From: Bacteroidota bacterium | GTDB lineage: Bacteria; Bacteroidota; Bacteroidia; Bacteroidales; UBA10428 | Reading direction: 5' to 3' | DNA length: 5,892 nucleotides | Assembly: GCA_024640925.1 (NCBI GenBank) | Contig: JAHEEB010000312.1 | Location: 1 to 5,892, forward strand | Notes under the pieces: generated by a model | What the model saw: the letters and a program-made list of their open reading frames with translations, nothing else | Databases searched by the model: none | Told to the model about the DNA's origin: nothing | Part shown: in pieces, positions 5,142-5,892 of the stretch | How positions within the stretch are numbered: position 1 is the first letter of the stretch | How the letters are laid out: every line of letters begins with the position of its first letter | Translations under genes and position numbers: made by a program

Positions 5142-5892
5142 TTATTCGTTGGTAAGCGGATGTGGATATGTATAAGGGGTGTATGAAGCATGCACATAAG
5201 CAGTCCACGGTGATTTTAAAATGCCATCGGGTTTTTGTTCATTGAAAAAAGCTACATTTTCCTGAATATGATAAGTAACATGGCCCCGGTCATCCACACT
5301 GGCTGCCACAGGGACTTCGGCAGCACCATTTTTGGCGTAAGTGTTACCCCAAACAAAAACATTGTTTACCTGGTCAACGCCATGGTCGACATCGATGCAC
5401 TCACTCACTCCCGGGGTAAAGTGCGTACACACCGAGGCTGGTTCGCCTGATAATGGTGGTTGAAACGATCTGTAATTAGTCAGGTTTATTGGTACATTAA
5501 ACTCGCCGATAAACTTATTGTTAAAAATCACACCTGTTCCACCGCGTATATGTATTCCGTAGCACGAGTGTATTGATTTAATTGAGTTTTCGTATATTTC
5601 GAAAGAGACACTTCCACGATGTCCGGTGATATAATTCCCATGAGCATCGATTGGGGCCTCAACCCAGTTTACCGAATCGTTTTTAACGTATCCGGCATCG
5701 ATTGTATTATGACGGAAAACATAACGTGCACCATCATTCGACACAATAGCATGGCCGGAAGGATAATTATTTTCCACCCATTTCTGCTCATATGTAAACG
5801 AACAATCTTCGACAAATACTACTCCATCGGTTCCTCCTAAAACGATCGGACGACTCCAGGCAGTGCCCGCATTATCATACTTCTGAAGGTCA
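5142..5892 (-). CDS. Right-handed parallel beta-helix protein, C-terminal part (5' end outside window)
   Basis: The frame is open from the window edge, beginning DLQKYDNAGTAWSRPIVLGG, to the stop at 5142-5144: 249 residues. The apparent GTG start at 5777 is internal. Successive rungs of a pectate-lyase-type beta-helix are visible: GVVFVEDCSF (23-32), ARYVFRHNTI (55-64), SFEIYENSI (96-104), GVIFNNKF (120-127) and VFVWGNTY (178-185). Typical turn phrases such as HAIVSNDGARYVF and YGIHIRGGTG also appear. The end, SYTPYTYPHPLTNE, is the usual close of this family, so the C-terminus looks complete; there is no type IX secretion sorting domain after it. Proteins of this fold bind or cleave polysaccharides or act as surface or adhesive structures, but no catalytic site can be assigned from this part. 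Cysteines at 30, 110, 155 and 165 fit an exported protein. G+C is visibly higher than in the rest of the window. Confidence 0.85.
   Translation of the reverse strand, partial: DLQKYDNAGTAWSRPIVLGGTDGVVFVEDCSFTYEQKWVENNYPSGHAIVSNDGARYVFRHNTIDAGYVKNDSVNWVEAPIDAHGNYITGHRGSVSFEIYENSIKSIHSCYGIHIRGGTGVIFNNKFIGEFNVPINLTNYRSFQPPLSGEPASVCTHFTPGVSECIDVDHGVDQVNNVFVWGNTYAKNGAAEVPVAASVDDRGHVTYHIQENVAFFNEQKPDGILKSPWTAYVHASYTPYTYPHPLTNE

Noticed and set aside
5235..5840. Plus-strand frames opposite the beta-helix gene and the minus-strand frame at 2348-2563
   Set aside because: They have no family resemblance and lie opposite well-supported genes.

Overview
The window looks like a chromosomal stretch from a Bacteroidota bacterium, probably of the marine or gut Bacteroidales/Marinilabiliales type. 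The DNA is AT-rich, starts are A-rich without Shine-Dalgarno sites, and there is a TPR + PD40 propeller + OmpA protein of a kind typical of that phylum. A DEAD-box helicase with Bacteroidota-style wording and a TAnnTTTG-type promoter box point the same way.

Left part (1-464, + strand): the remains of a DEAD-box RNA helicase. The first 44 codons read as the linker and start of the second RecA lobe, then hit a stop. In another frame the sequence resumes as what looks like the last strands of a DbpA-type RNA-binding domain, followed by a charged tail encoded by eleven 21-nt tandem repeats. The simplest reading is that the middle of the gene was deleted out of frame.

Next part (465-1309): 845 bp with no convincing gene. 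It holds small hairpins, copies of a GGnCTAAAGnCC-type intergenic motif, a 144-bp MITE-like element with imperfect terminal inverted repeats, and an AT-rich imperfect palindrome just before the next gene.

Centre (1310-4531, + strand): one large intact gene for a secreted, 1073-residue, probably periplasmic or outer-membrane-associated protein. It has a signal peptide, TPRs, a PD40 beta-propeller, about 620 residues of large internal repeats, and a canonical OmpA peptidoglycan-binding domain. The ends resemble PorE-like cell-envelope anchoring proteins; the repeat middle is the most novel thing in the window.

Right part (4532-5892): a 16-bp perfect hairpin and a second hairpin lie between convergent genes. 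Then come two minus-strand genes: a small three-segment membrane protein of unknown function and the C-terminal 249 residues of a right-handed beta-helix (pectate-lyase-like fold) protein that runs off the window and is visibly richer in G+C. No phage, CRISPR, tRNA or rRNA is present, and I see no operon linking the three regions.
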